DNA from: Paracoccaceae bacterium
GTDB lineage: Bacteria > Pseudomonadota > Alphaproteobacteria > Rhodobacterales > Rhodobacteraceae
Length of the DNA: 64,000 nucleotides
Assembly (NCBI GenBank): GCA_014654775.1
Contig: JACVZW010000085.1
Location: 52,693-116,692, forward strand
Reading direction: 5' to 3'
Below the pieces are notes generated by a model. The model worked only from the letters and a program-made list of their open reading frames with translations, was not told the DNA's origin and ran no database searches. Of the stretch, positions 33,863 through 43,900 are shown one piece after another. A program made the position numbers and the translations under genes. Numbering within the stretch: position 1 is the stretch's first letter; every line of letters begins with the position of its first letter.

Positions 33863-34623
33863 GCAGCCTTTGCCGGTTTCTTGCCGAGAATGATCATCCC
33901 GAGGATGTCTTCGTCCGTCACTTCGTTCACGTTGACGGTGCCGACAAGCTGACCGTTCTTCATGACCGAGGCGCGATCGCAGAGCTTCATCACGTTGTGG
34001 ATGTCGTGTTCGATCAGGAAGATGCCCAGACCTTGCGCCTTCAGCTCTTGGATCAGTTCCGACACCATCTGTGTCTCATGCGGCCCCAGCGCGGCGGTGG
34101 GTTCGTCCATGATCAGGATCTTGGCGTTGAAATAGACGGCTCGCGCGATGGCGACCGACTGGCGCTGACCACCGGAAAGAGCGGAGACCGGCACGTTGAA
34201 CTTGCGGAAATTGGGGTTGAGGCGCGCCATGATCTTGCGCGTCTCGGCCTCCATCTTCGTCTCATCCACGAAGCCGAAGCTGTTCACGATCTCGCGCCCC
34301 AAGAACAGGTTGGAGGCGGCATCCAGATTGTCGGCAAGCGCGAGGGTCTGGTAGATCGTCTCGATGTTCTGGCTGCGGGCGTCGCGCGGGTTGTTGATCT
34401 CTACCCGTTCGCCATTGATGTAGATGTCGCCTGCATCCGGCTTATAGGCGCCAGAGAGGCACTTGATCAGCGTGGATTTGCCCGCGCCGTTATGGCCCAG
34501 AAGACCCACGACTTCGCCGGGATAGAGGTCGACCGTGACATGGTCGACTGCCTTGATCCCGCCGAAGGAGATCGAAATGTCGCGCATCTCGACCAGGGGG
34601 GTGCCACGATTGGGATTGGTCAT
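33859..34623 (-). CDS. xylG: Sugar ABC transporter ATP-binding protein (single-domain XylG type)
   Basis: A 254-residue ATPase: Walker [10 protein letters not shown], signature '[16 protein letters not shown]', Walker B '[16 protein letters not shown]', and H-loop His in '[14 protein letters not shown]'. The E. coli XylG and RbsA proteins carry two fused domains (about 510 residues); this has one, like rhizobial FrcA, so two copies should dimerise. Its place between xylH and xylB argues for D-xylose import, but fructose or ribose cannot be excluded by sequence. Confidence 0.88.
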   Translation of the reverse strand: MTNPNRGTPLVEMRDISISFGGIKAVDHVTVDLYPGEVVGLLGHNGAGKSTLIKCLSGAYKPDAGDIYINGERVEINNPRDARSQNIETIYQTLALADNLDAASNLFLGREIVNSFGFVDETKMEAETRKIMARLNPNFRKFNVPVSALSGGQRQSVAIARAVYFNAKILIMDEPTAALGPHETQMVSELIQELKAQGLGIFLIEHDIHNVMKLCDRASVMKNGQLVGTVNVNEVTDEDILGMIILGKKPAKAA

Positions 34624-34638
34624 GTTTTGGTCCCCCCT

Positions 34639-36030
34639 TTATTTGATGCGCTTGCGATAGACGATGTCGAGCCAGACGGCGACGACGAGGGCGATGCCGA
34701 TGACGATCCGCTGGTAGGAGCCGTCGCCGAAGCCGATCAGCACCATCCCGGTCTGCAGCGAGGTCAGGATCAGGGCGCCGATGATGGCCCCGTAGATCGT
34801 GCCCACGCCCCCGGCCAGCGAGGTGCCCCCCACGACGGCGGCGGCGATGACGTAAAGCTCGTCAAGGTTGCCCATCGCGTTGGTGGCAGAGTTCTGGCGG
34901 GCCGAGCCGATGACGGCGGCGATCCCGGCCAGCGCGCCCATTAGGGTGAAGATCTTCACCGTCATGGCGCGGGTATTGATGCCCGACAGGGTGGCCGCTT
35001 CGGGGTTGCCGCCAATGGCGAAGACATAGCGGCCAAAGCGGGTCTGGGTCATCAGGATCGTCATCAGGATGGCTACGACAATCATGATAAGGACGGGATA
35101 GGCGAAGCCGTGGCCGAAGCTGGCGCAGACATCGGTGTAGATCGTGTCGTTGTCCTGCGCGCAGGCGGGCAGGTCCTGACCGATGGACTGGTAGTATTTC
35201 TGGATGTTGCCGCGCGGCCAAATGTAGGAATTGAACAGCGCGGTAGTGCCGAGGATGGCCCCGATGATGACGCCGCCGACGAACCATTCCGCCCAGATGG
35301 GGCGCAGCGGGAAGCCGTGCAGCTTGCGCGACTTGCGCCCGTTGAGGATGGCCCAGACGACGAGAAGGCTGGCGATGCCGCCAAAGATCCAGCTGCCGGT
35401 CGGGCCAAGTGCGCCGAAGGAGCCTCCACCGATCAGGGCGAAGGTTTCATCCAGCGGGGCGATGGTCTTGCCGCCCGCCACGAGGAAGGCTGCACCACGC
35501 CAGACCAGAAGACCGCCCAGTGTCACGATGAAGGAGGGAATGCCCATGTAGGCGATCATCCCGCCCTGCAGCGCGCCGATCAGGGCGCCCATCAGGATGC
35601 CGAAGATGACGGTGATGATCCAGATCGACGGATGGCCGAGGCCCATCGCCGGGGTCAGCCATTCGACCTGCAGCAGGCCCATGTACATGCCGACCATGCC
35701 CATGATCGACCCCACGGAAAGGTCGATGTTGCGGGTGATGATGACCAGCACCATCCCCGTGGCCATGATGCCGATATAGGCCGTCTGGACCGAGAGGTTC
35801 CACAGGTTGCGCGGGGTGAGGAAGCCGTTCGCATCGACCTGCGCGGCGCCAAGAAGGAGCGACGGGCGGTCAAGGATGATGACCGAATATGCCTCGAAGG
35901 CGAACCAGATCAGCAAGAGCGCGCCGATCATGCCCAGAAGGCGCGGATCGATTTCGGTCGCGCGGAGGAAACGGCCAAAGCCACCTTCCTGCTGGGCCTG
36001 GGTTGTCGGGGTTTGGGGTGTATCGGTCAT
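34639..36030 (-). CDS. xylH: Sugar ABC transporter permease (XylH-like)
   Basis: A 463-residue permease of the BPD_transp_2 family with about ten hydrophobic helices. 'LVIITRNIDLSVGSIMGMVG' is the family signature; 'ATLSGINTRAMTVKIFTLMG' and 'GGTSLAGGVGTIYGAIIGAL' are the conserved C-terminal pair. It is longer than RbsC (about 320), with an extra 70-residue periplasmic insertion containing two Cys ('PACAQDNDTIYTDVCASFGH'). Start ATG at 36030 follows GAGGA. It lies 15 bases upstream of xylG and after the xylF stem-loop. Confidence 0.9.
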   Translation of the reverse strand: MTDTPQTPTTQAQQEGGFGRFLRATEIDPRLLGMIGALLLIWFAFEAYSVIILDRPSLLLGAAQVDANGFLTPRNLWNLSVQTAYIGIMATGMVLVIITRNIDLSVGSIMGMVGMYMGLLQVEWLTPAMGLGHPSIWIITVIFGILMGALIGALQGGMIAYMGIPSFIVTLGGLLVWRGAAFLVAGGKTIAPLDETFALIGGGSFGALGPTGSWIFGGIASLLVVWAILNGRKSRKLHGFPLRPIWAEWFVGGVIIGAILGTTALFNSYIWPRGNIQKYYQSIGQDLPACAQDNDTIYTDVCASFGHGFAYPVLIMIVVAILMTILMTQTRFGRYVFAIGGNPEAATLSGINTRAMTVKIFTLMGALAGIAAVIGSARQNSATNAMGNLDELYVIAAAVVGGTSLAGGVGTIYGAIIGALILTSLQTGMVLIGFGDGSYQRIVIGIALVVAVWLDIVYRKRIK

Positions 36031-36138
36031 GTCCTCATCCAGCCTGAGAGAGGGATCGGGCAAGCGACCGGCCGCAGGCCATCCGGCACGCGGTCAGGGT
36101 CGATCAACTGGCCACTGGCCATGTGCCCGGAAAGAGAA

Positions 36139-36168
36139 CCGGCGCCGCCCGCCAAGGGGCAGCGCCGG
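36139..36168 (-). terminator. Intercistronic stem-loop after xylF
   Basis: CCGGCGC at 36139-36145 pairs with GCGCCGG at 36162-36168; GCCC/GGGC extends it with a six-base loop. On the minus-strand RNA the mismatch is a U.G pair, giving 12 pairs, followed by TTCTCTTTCC. It is 14 bases past the xylF stop and probably raises binding-protein mRNA over permease mRNA. Confidence 0.65.
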
Positions 36169-36182
36169 AGGGTAGGATCAGA

Positions 36183-37208
36183 TCACTGGCAAGCAGCGAC
36201 GTCGGGCAGAGCGCCTTCGCAGGCCTGCTCTTTCGAGATGTGGCCCGCATCGATCGCAAGGTTCAGCGTTTCCTTGGTGATCGGCGTCGGGTTCAGAAGG
36301 ATCGCGTTCATTTCAACGCCCTTCTCGCCGCCCGAGAACTTGCCTGCACCGGGGATCGCGTCCAGCGCGGCACCGTCAGCGAGAGCCGAGGCGATTTCGC
36401 CGGCAGCCTTGCCGAGGTCACGTGCGTTCTTCCACACCGAGACGGTCTGGGTGCCGCGGGCAACGCGGTTGATCGCGGCGAGGTCGCCGTCCTGACCACC
36501 CAGCGGAACGTTCAGGCCCTGCGCGGCGAGAGCCGCAGCCGCACCACCGGCCATGCCGTCGTTCTGCGCGAGAACGGCGTCCACGGCGTTGTTGTTGGCG
36601 GTCAGGATCTGTTCCATGTTCTTCTGAGCGTTCTCGGGCTTCCAGCCGTCCGAGTTCGCTTCGCCGACGATGGTGATGTCGCCAGCGGCCACGGCAGCGC
36701 CGATCACTTCTTCCATGCCCTGACGCAGGAAGCCGACGTTCGGGTCACCCGGATCGCCCTTGATGATCGCGTAGTTGCCCTTCGGGGCCACGGCGAACAC
36801 CGATTCCGCGATGATGCGGCCGACGCCGACGTTGTCGAAGGTCAGGTAGAAGGTGCGGGCGTCTTCGATCAGACGGTCATAGCCCACGACCGGGATGCCT
36901 TCGGCAGCGGCCTTTTCGATGGCCGGCCCGATGGCGTCCTTGTCCCAAGCGTTGATGATCAGGGCGTCAACGCCCTGAGCGATCAGCGCGTCGATGTCGG
37001 ACAGCTGCTTTTCGGCGGACGACTGGGCGTCGGCCGAGATGTATTCGTTGCCAGCGGCTTCGATGGCGGCCTTCATTGCGGCTTCGTCGATCTTCCAACG
37101 CTCTTCCTGGAACTGGGCCCAGGACACGCCGATCTTCTTGCCTTCTGCCAGCGCGGCCGAAGAGAAGCCGACCGTCGCCATAACGGCGACGAGGATTGCG
37201 TTACGCAT
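36183..37208 (-). CDS. xylF: D-xylose-type periplasmic binding protein
   Basis: A 341-residue periplasmic sugar-binding protein. Signal peptide 'MRNAILVAVMATVGFSSAAL' with cleavage after AEG-proximal Ala; the mature part opens 'KKIGVSWAQFQEERWKIDEA' and holds 'DIDALIAQGVDALIINAWD', 'IPVVGYDRLIED' and 'VLAQNDGMAGGAAAAL', close to XylF. Start ATG at 37208 follows GGAGGA; the long upstream open frame is not used. First gene of the minus-strand xylose operon, divergent from the ROK regulator. Confidence 0.92.
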   Translation of the reverse strand: MRNAILVAVMATVGFSSAALAEGKKIGVSWAQFQEERWKIDEAAMKAAIEAAGNEYISADAQSSAEKQLSDIDALIAQGVDALIINAWDKDAIGPAIEKAAAEGIPVVGYDRLIEDARTFYLTFDNVGVGRIIAESVFAVAPKGNYAIIKGDPGDPNVGFLRQGMEEVIGAAVAAGDITIVGEANSDGWKPENAQKNMEQILTANNNAVDAVLAQNDGMAGGAAAALAAQGLNVPLGGQDGDLAAINRVARGTQTVSVWKNARDLGKAAGEIASALADGAALDAIPGAGKFSGGEKGVEMNAILLNPTPITKETLNLAIDAGHISKEQACEGALPDVAACQ

Positions 37209-37443
37209 AAGTATCCTCCCTATGGATGCGGCCAGCGTATGGCCGGTCCGACGGATTCGTCGGTACGGCGGGAAATTGGCCCGAATAATTTCAGTTGTCA
37301 AAATAAATTTGGTGGGTGAAACATGAACTGCCCACGAAAGCGGCGTGTTCATGCGGCGGTGCAGCATTTTGCGGTCCGTTAACGCAAGCTTTACCTGGGG
37401 TATGGCAGAGTTTCTGTCGATTTTTTATTCGGGGGCCAAAGAA
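37209..37443. promoter_or_regulatory. Divergent xylF / xylR control region
   Basis: The gap holds the most AT-rich stretch around (37281-37310), with the inverted repeat CAAA-ATAAA-TTTG at 37299-37311, a plausible operator for the ROK regulator and close to both promoters. A TTAA-N7-TTTA site at 37379-37393 is probably coincidence. No small gene was found. Confidence 0.5.
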
Positions 37444-38733
37444 ATGCTGCCCAAGGGGCCGACACGGGGGCCGATGGACGAGGCGGGGGAGGGGCGCCGG
37501 GGGTGCGGGCCTTTGATTCCGCCGCTGTCGGATTCGCTGCGTCCGCTGCGGCAACAGGTGTTCGAGCGAGTGCGGGCGGCTGGGCTGATTCCCCGGGTGC
37601 AGGTGGCCAAGGACCTTGGGGTCAGCCCGGCATCGGTGACCACGATCACGCAGGAATTGATCGAGGTGGGGCTGATCGAGGAAGTCTCGGCCCTGCGCGA
37701 GGGGGATCAGGGGCGGGGGCGTCCGGCCGTGCTGCTGGGCGTGAAGGCGGGCGCGCATCGCGTGGCGGGGATGAAACTGTCGGATCGCGAGCATACGGCG
37801 GTGATCGTGGATTTCGCGGGCAACCTGATCGCGGATGACGTGATCCCGCGGAGGCCCGGACCGATGAGCATCCCTGAGATGCTGGCCGCAATCGAGACGC
37901 TGCTGGACAGGGTCTGCGCCAAGGCGGGGCTGCGGCGGGAAGAGCTTTCTGCGGTGGGGATCGGGGTGCCGGGCTTTGTCGACTCGGTCGACGGGATGGT
38001 GATGTGGTCTTCGGTTCTGGCGGATCGGGCGGTGCCTTTGGCGGCAGTAGCGCAGGCGCGGCTGGGGCTGCCGGTGGTGATCGACAATGACGCCAACCTT
38101 GTGACGCTGGCCGAGCTTTGGTTCGGCGCGGGGCGGCGGTTGGCTGACTTTGCGGTGGTCACGATCGAGCATGGCGTGGGCATGGGCTATGTCATCAACC
38201 ACCGGATTTACAGGGGAGCCCAAGGGCTTGGGATGGAATTGGGCCATACCAAGGTGCAACTCGACGGGGCGCTGTGCCGCTGCGGGCAGCGCGGCTGTCT
38301 GGAGGCCTATATCGCCGACTATGCGCTGGCGCGCGAGGCGACGACGGCGCTGAACTGGACGCATCGGGAAGGGCAGTCGATCAGCGTGCTGCTGGAGAGC
38401 CTGTATGACCATGCCAAGGCAGGCAACACGGCGGCGCGGTCGATCTTTCGCCGGGCGGGGCGCTATCTGGCGGTGGGCCTGTCCAATGTGATCAACCTGT
38501 TCGATCCGGCGCTGATCATCCTGTCGGGCGAGCGGATGCGGTACGACTATCTCTATGCGCAGGAGACGCTGGCCGAGATGGATGCACTGGCGATCCAGAC
38601 CGGGCGACCGCGCCCGCAGATCGAGATTCACGCTTGGGGCGACCTGCTGTGGGCGCATGGGGCGGCGGCGCTGGCCCTTTCTTTCGTGAGCGAAGGGATT
38701 CTGGTCCCTGTGCGGGAGATGGCGGCGCAGTAG
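37444..38733 (+). CDS. xylR: ROK-family transcriptional regulator, probable XylR
   Basis: About 429 residues: an N-terminal winged helix ('VQVAKDLGVSPASVTTITQ') and a C-terminal sugar-kinase-like ROK domain. The latter shows 'VGIGVPGFVDSVDGMVMWSS', 'DNDANLVTLAELWFGAG', and the zinc motif 'GHTKVQLDG' plus 'CRCGQRGCLE'. ROK repressors of this kind bind xylose and release the xyl promoter. I use the ATG at 37444; the in-frame ATG at 37402 is an alternative and neither has a strong ribosome site. Divergent from xylF and followed by a strong terminator. Confidence 0.88.
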   Translation: MLPKGPTRGPMDEAGEGRRGCGPLIPPLSDSLRPLRQQVFERVRAAGLIPRVQVAKDLGVSPASVTTITQELIEVGLIEEVSALREGDQGRGRPAVLLGVKAGAHRVAGMKLSDREHTAVIVDFAGNLIADDVIPRRPGPMSIPEMLAAIETLLDRVCAKAGLRREELSAVGIGVPGFVDSVDGMVMWSSVLADRAVPLAAVAQARLGLPVVIDNDANLVTLAELWFGAGRRLADFAVVTIEHGVGMGYVINHRIYRGAQGLGMELGHTKVQLDGALCRCGQRGCLEAYIADYALAREATTALNWTHREGQSISVLLESLYDHAKAGNTAARSIFRRAGRYLAVGLSNVINLFDPALIILSGERMRYDYLYAQETLAEMDALAIQTGRPRPQIEIHAWGDLLWAHGAAALALSFVSEGILVPVREMAAQ

Positions 38734-38812
38734 AGCCCGGGTGGCGGTGGGGCGGAGCCCCGCCTTACGGGTTCGGCAGCGCGCCTTTGATCCTTTGACA
38801 TGGGTTGCTTGA

Positions 38813-38846
38813 GCGGTTGGGTGAGGGTCCACCCGACCGCATTTTT
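38813..38846 (+). terminator. Rho-independent terminator of xylR
   Basis: GCGGTTGGGTG at 38813-38823 pairs with CACCCGACCGC at 38830-38840 (11 pairs, one G.U, six-base loop), directly followed by ATTTTTCC. A smaller GC-rich hairpin (38746-38764) lies between it and the xylR stop. Confidence 0.8.
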
Positions 38847-39136
38847 CCGTCGCATCGGCTGTGCCCTGTTTTGTGCCGCATTCTGTGCAGCAAACTGTGG
38901 GCACGCAGCGCCCGGTGGGGTGAGGGCCCCTTAAGGTTAATCGATGGTAAGGGCACGGCCTGCGCCGAGGGGTTAATGGGATTGGCGGCTGCGGTCGTTC
39001 GGTCGCCCGCGCCACTGCGGCAGCGGGGCGGTCTTGACGGGGCTGGCGGCGGCGAAATTCGGCAGGCTTTTCGGGAGGGCGATTGCGCCGCAGAGGACGA
39101 GTTGCAATAGTCTTAACAGCGCGCCCGGAGGATTCA
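38847..39136. other. Non-coding gap before tamA
   Basis: I found no convincing gene here on either strand. It has scattered TTAA tetramers (38931, 38937, 38972, 39113) but no TTAA-N7-TTAA pair, and presumably carries the tamA promoter. It ends in GGAGGA, the tamA ribosome site. Confidence 0.5.
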
Positions 39137-40957
39137 TTGACCGCTTTTCCCCCCCGTCTGTCGCCGTGCCGCGGACTTGCGGCGGCGGTGGCCCTGATGG
39201 CCGCTCTGGCCGGGCCGGGGATGGCGCTGGAAAGGCTGGAATTCACTGCGCCGGGGGCGGATGCGGCGCTGCTGGATAGTCTGCGCGGGGCATCCCTTCT
39301 GGTGACATCGGAACTGGACGGGCAGCAGGATGCGCAGGACCTGTTTGCGGCAGCGCGGGCGGAATACGGTCGGCTGCTGGGGGCGCTTTACGGGGCGGGG
39401 CATTATTCCGGCGTGATCTCGATCCGGATCGATGGGCGCGAGGCGGCGGGAATTGCGCCGCTGGATGCGCCCGCGCGGATCGACGTGATCGAAGTGCGGG
39501 TGGAGCCGGGGCCTGTGTTCCGCCTGTCGGAGGCGCGGATCGCGCCGCTTGCACCGGGGACGGCGCTGCCGAAGGGCTTTGCCGTTGGCCAGCCCGCGCC
39601 GTCTGGCATCCTGCGCGAGGCGGCAGTGGCGGGGGTGAATGGCTGGCGCGACCAAGGCCATGCCAAGGCGGCGGTGGCCGGGCAGGAGGTGGTGGCCGAC
39701 CATGCCCGCGCCACGCTGGCCGCCCGCATCGCGCTGGAGCCGGGGCCGCGCCTGCGCTTTGGCCCGCTGTCGGTGGCGGGGGCGGAGCGGATGGAGGTGC
39801 GGCGGATCGTCAAGATCGCCGGGCTGCCGGAGGGCGAGGTCTATTCGCCCGCCGAAGTGAACCGCGCGGCGCAGCGCTTGCGGCGGACGGGGGTGTTCAA
39901 GTCGGTGACCCTGACCGAGGGGGACGCGCTGGCGCCCGACCTGTTGCCGATGACGGCGACGGTGGTGGAGGAGAAGCCGCGCCGCTACAGCTTTGGTGCC
40001 GAGATCGCGACGCAAGAGGGCGCGACCCTGAGTGGGTTCTGGCTGCATCGCAACCTGCTGGGCGGGGCAGAGCGGCTGCGGATCGACGGGGCGATCACCA
40101 ATATCGGGGCGCAGAATTCAGGGATCGATTACGCGCTGGGCGTCACCCTTGATCGGCCTGCCACGATCACAGCCGACACCACGGTGGGGATCGAGGCCGA
40201 GATCGGGCATTTGGATGAAGAGGATTTCTTCGCCGATGTGGCGATGGTGGGCGTGAAGGCCACGCATTACTTCAGCGAGACGCTGACCGGGCGGCTGGGC
40301 GTTCGGTATGAATATGCCAAGGGGCGGGATGGGTTCGATGCTTTCCTGTTCCGCAATGTGGGCATTCCCATCGGGGTGACATGGGACAGGCGCGATGATC
40401 CGTTGAACCCCAAGGGCGGGTTTTACGTCGATGCCGAGGTGAAGCCCTTCTTCGGGTTTGGCACCACAGGCAGCGGGGTGCGCAGCACGCTGGATGCGCG
40501 GGGCTATCTGGGCCTTGGCGCGGAAGATGATGTGGTGCTGGCGGGGCGGCTGCAACTGGGGATGATCGACGGGGCGACGCTGCTTGGGACCCCGCGGGAC
40601 GATTTGTTCTATTCCGGGGGCGGGGGCACGGTGCGCGGGCAACCCTATCAGTCGTTGGGGGTGAGTGTGCTGCGGAGCCTGCGGTCGGGCAAGATCGGCG
40701 GGACGCATTTCATCGGCACGCAGCTTGAGGCGCGCGCCATGGTGACGGAGCGGATCGGGGTGGTCGGGTTCTTTGATACGGGCCGGATCGATGTGGGATC
40801 GTTCTTCGACGGGGCGGGCGACTGGCATTCGGGCGCGGGTGTTGGGGTGCGGTATGATACCGGGTTCGGGCCGATCCGTCTTGACGTGGCGGCGCCCGTG
40901 GGTGGGACGACGGGGGATGGCGTGCAGATCTATGTCGGTCTGGGGCAGGCCTTCTGA
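39137..40957 (+). CDS. tamA: Translocation and assembly module protein TamA
   Basis: About 606 residues, an Omp85-family outer-membrane protein. Signal peptide ('GLAAAVALMAALAGPGMA'), N-terminal POTRA domains ('RIDVIEVRVEPGPVFRLSEA', 'RIVKIAGLPEGEVYSPAEVN'), then a C-terminal beta-barrel ending 'VQIYVGLGQAF' with the terminal Phe needed for insertion. The barrel motif 'VRGQPYQSLG' is the Omp85 loop. I use TTG 39137, four bases after GGAGGA; the ATG at 39083 lacks a site. With TamB it moves proteins or lipids to the outer membrane. One base overlaps tamB. Confidence 0.9.
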   Translation: MTAFPPRLSPCRGLAAAVALMAALAGPGMALERLEFTAPGADAALLDSLRGASLLVTSELDGQQDAQDLFAAARAEYGRLLGALYGAGHYSGVISIRIDGREAAGIAPLDAPARIDVIEVRVEPGPVFRLSEARIAPLAPGTALPKGFAVGQPAPSGILREAAVAGVNGWRDQGHAKAAVAGQEVVADHARATLAARIALEPGPRLRFGPLSVAGAERMEVRRIVKIAGLPEGEVYSPAEVNRAAQRLRRTGVFKSVTLTEGDALAPDLLPMTATVVEEKPRRYSFGAEIATQEGATLSGFWLHRNLLGGAERLRIDGAITNIGAQNSGIDYALGVTLDRPATITADTTVGIEAEIGHLDEEDFFADVAMVGVKATHYFSETLTGRLGVRYEYAKGRDGFDAFLFRNVGIPIGVTWDRRDDPLNPKGGFYVDAEVKPFFGFGTTGSGVRSTLDARGYLGLGAEDDVVLAGRLQLGMIDGATLLGTPRDDLFYSGGGGTVRGQPYQSLGVSVLRSLRSGKIGGTHFIGTQLEARAMVTERIGVVGFFDTGRIDVGSFFDGAGDWHSGAGVGVRYDTGFGPIRLDVAAPVGGTTGDGVQIYVGLGQAF

Positions 40958-43900
40958 TGCGGGGGATGCGGGGCCTTTTCGGCGTGGCGGCGCTGTGCCT
41001 TTTGCCCCTCGGGGCTGTGGCGCAGGAGGATGATCGCGATTTCCTGACGGCCTTTCTGGAGGACAATCTTTCCGGGGCCGGGCGGGATGTAACCATCACG
41101 GGGTTTCAGGGGGCGCTGTCGTCGCGGGCCACGATCGACCGGCTGACGATTGCGGATGACGCGGGGGTGTGGCTGACGCTGGACGGGGTGGTGCTGGACT
41201 GGAGCCGGTCTGCCCTGCTGCGCGGCGAGGTGAATGTGGCGGAGCTTTCGGCGCGCGAGATCGTGCTGGAGCGGGTGCCGGAGGGCGAGGCTGCGGCACC
41301 GTCGCCCGAGGCGGGGACATTCGCGCTGCCGGACTTGCCCGTGTCGATTTCCATCGGGCGGCTGGCGGCGGATCGGATCGTGCTGGGCGAGGCGGTTCTG
41401 GGCGAGGGGATCGAAGGGCGGCTGGAGGCCTCTGCCACGCTGGCGGGGGGCGAAGGGCGGACGGAACTGCTGCTGGAGCGGGTGGATGGGGGGCCAGCGG
41501 GGCGGCTGGACCTGACGGCGGCCTATGCGAATGCAAGCGGGCAGTTCACCCTTGATCTGGTGGCCGAGGAAGAGGCGGGCGGGATCGCGGTGACGAAGCT
41601 GGGCATTCCGGGTGCGCCGTCGGCGCGGCTGGCGGTGCAGGGCGAGGGGCCTGTCGCGGATTTCGTGGCGACGGTCGGGCTGGTGACGGACGGGCAAGAG
41701 CGGCTGGCGGGGACGGTGGAGTTGACCGGGGCCGAGGGCGGGACGCAGGGCTTTGCGGTCGATTTGGCGGGCGACCTCGCGCCGTTGTGGATGCCGGATT
41801 ACGCGGCGTTCTTCGGGGAGCGGATCGCGCTGACGGCGGAGGGCGAGCGGTCGGCGGAGGGGGTGCTGCGGCTGCGGTCCTTTGACATGGCGGCGCAGGC
41901 CATGGTGCTGCGCGGGGCGGCGACGGTGGGGGCGGATGGGGTGCCGTTGGCCTTTGACGTGGCGGGGCGGATCGGGCTGGCGGATGGGTCTCCCGTGCTG
42001 CTGCCGGTGTCGGGCGAGGTGCGGGTCGGGTCGGTCGATCTGGATGTGAGCTATGACCGGGCGGCGGGTGAGGGGTGGACGGCGGATTTGGTGATCGCGG
42101 GGCTGGATCAGCCGGGATTCGCGGCGGAGCGGTTGGCGCTGGATGCGGCGGGGCGGCTGTGGCGGCGGGACGGGGCGGCGCATGTCGGCGCGGTGTTGGA
42201 TTTCGCGGGGGCGGGGTTGGCGCCGGAGGATGCGGCGCTGGCCACGGCGCTGGGCCGGGATGTGACCGGGTCGGTGGTTCTGTCATGGCGGCAGGGGGGC
42301 GATGGGCTGCGCCTGCCGAAGATCATGCTGAACGGTCAGGGCTATGCGCTGCAAGGTCGGGCGGTGGTGGAGGGGCTGGAGGCGGCGCTGCGCGTGTCGG
42401 GGCGGGCCGAGGCGACGGTCGATGATCTGGGGCGGTTGTCGGGGTTGGTGGGGCGGCCCCTTTCCGGCGCGGCGCGGGTGGTTGTGGAAGGGGCGGCGAG
42501 CCCATTGACCGGGGCCTTTGACGGGGAGGTGACGGTCGAGGGGACGGATGTCGCGCTGGGGCAAGCGCAGGCGGATGCGCTGCTGAAGGGGGTGGCGCGG
42601 ATCGACCTGTCGGCGAAGCGCGACGAAACGGGGACGGAGTTGCGGGCGCTGTCGGTGGCGGCGGGAACGCTGGAGGCCACGGCGCAGGGGCGGGTGACGA
42701 GCGGCGATCTGGACCTGACGGCGCGGGTGGATTTCCGCGATCTGGCGGCGCTGGGCGGCGGGTTCCGGGGGGCGCTGACGGGTGACCTGCGGGTGACGGG
42801 CGCGCCGGAGGCGGCGCGGCTGGTGCTGGATGGGCGCGGGCGCGGGCTGGCGGTGGGGCAGGCCGAGGCGGACCGTCTGCTGCGGGGCGAGACGGTGCTG
42901 GCGCTGGATGTGGAGACGGGCCCGGCGCTGACGCTGAACCGGGTGGAGGTGAGCAATCCGCAGGTCACTTTGCGGGCCGCGTCGACGGGTGATGCGCTGG
43001 ACCTGACGGCGCGTATCGCGGACCTTGCGCTTCTGCTGCCGGAATTTCCGGGGGCGCTGGCCGTCACCGGGACGGCGGCGCAGGCGGGGGATGGGCTGCG
43101 GATCGACCTGCGCGGGCAGGGGCCGGGGGGGATAGATGCGCGGGTGGCGGGGAGTTTGCTGAACAACGGCAATGCCGACCTGACGATTGCCGGGCAGGCG
43201 CAGGCGGGGTTGGCCAATGCATTTCTTGCCGGACAGTTGGTCTCTGGCCCGGTGCGGTTCGATCTGCGGATGAACGGGCCTGCGGCGGTGTCGTCGCTGT
43301 CGGGGCGGGTGGCGCTGAGCGGGGGGCGGATCGCCGATCCGTCGGTCTTTTTCGCACTGCAGGATGTGGGGGTGACCGCCGATCTGACGCAGGGTCGCGC
43401 GCAACTGTCAGGCGGGGCGGGGCTGACGAGCGGGGGCCGGGTGGCCTTGGACGGCACGGTTGGATTGACAGCGCCCTTTCCGGCCGATCTGCGGGTGGCC
43501 TTGCAAGGGGCGATCCTGCGCGATCCGCAGTTGTTCCAGACCACGGCGAATGGCGAGGTGACCCTGCGCGGGCCGCTGACCGGGGGCGCGGCCGTGGGGG
43601 GCCGGATCGTGCTGAGTGAGACGGAGGTGCAGATCCCCTCGACCGGGCTTGGCGGGGGGGCGGATATCCCCGAGCTGCGGCATGTGAACGAACCGGATCC
43701 GGTGCACGAGACGCGGGCGCGGGCGGGGTTGCTGGACAGCGGGTCGGGCGGTGGTGGCGGCGGGCGGCCCATCGCACTTGACCTGACCATATCCGCGCCG
43801 TCGCAGATCTATATCCGGGGGCGGGGCTTGGATGCGGAATTGGGCGGCGAATTGCGGCTGGGCGGGACGACAGCGGCGGTGGTGCCGTCGGGGGCGTTTG

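Noticed and set aside
37379-37393. TTAA-CGCAAGC-TTTA upstream of xylR as a CtrA box
   Set aside because: No reason for CtrA control of xylose genes, and a similar match occurs in coding sequence.
37291-39246. 651-residue minus-strand open frame across xylR and the tamA gap
   Set aside because: It runs antisense to xylR, is Pro/Arg/His-rich and crosses a strong terminator; no domain.
40930-42183. 417-residue minus-strand open frame opposite tamB
   Set aside because: Arg/Pro/His repeats only, a mirror of the repetitive tamB coding sequence.
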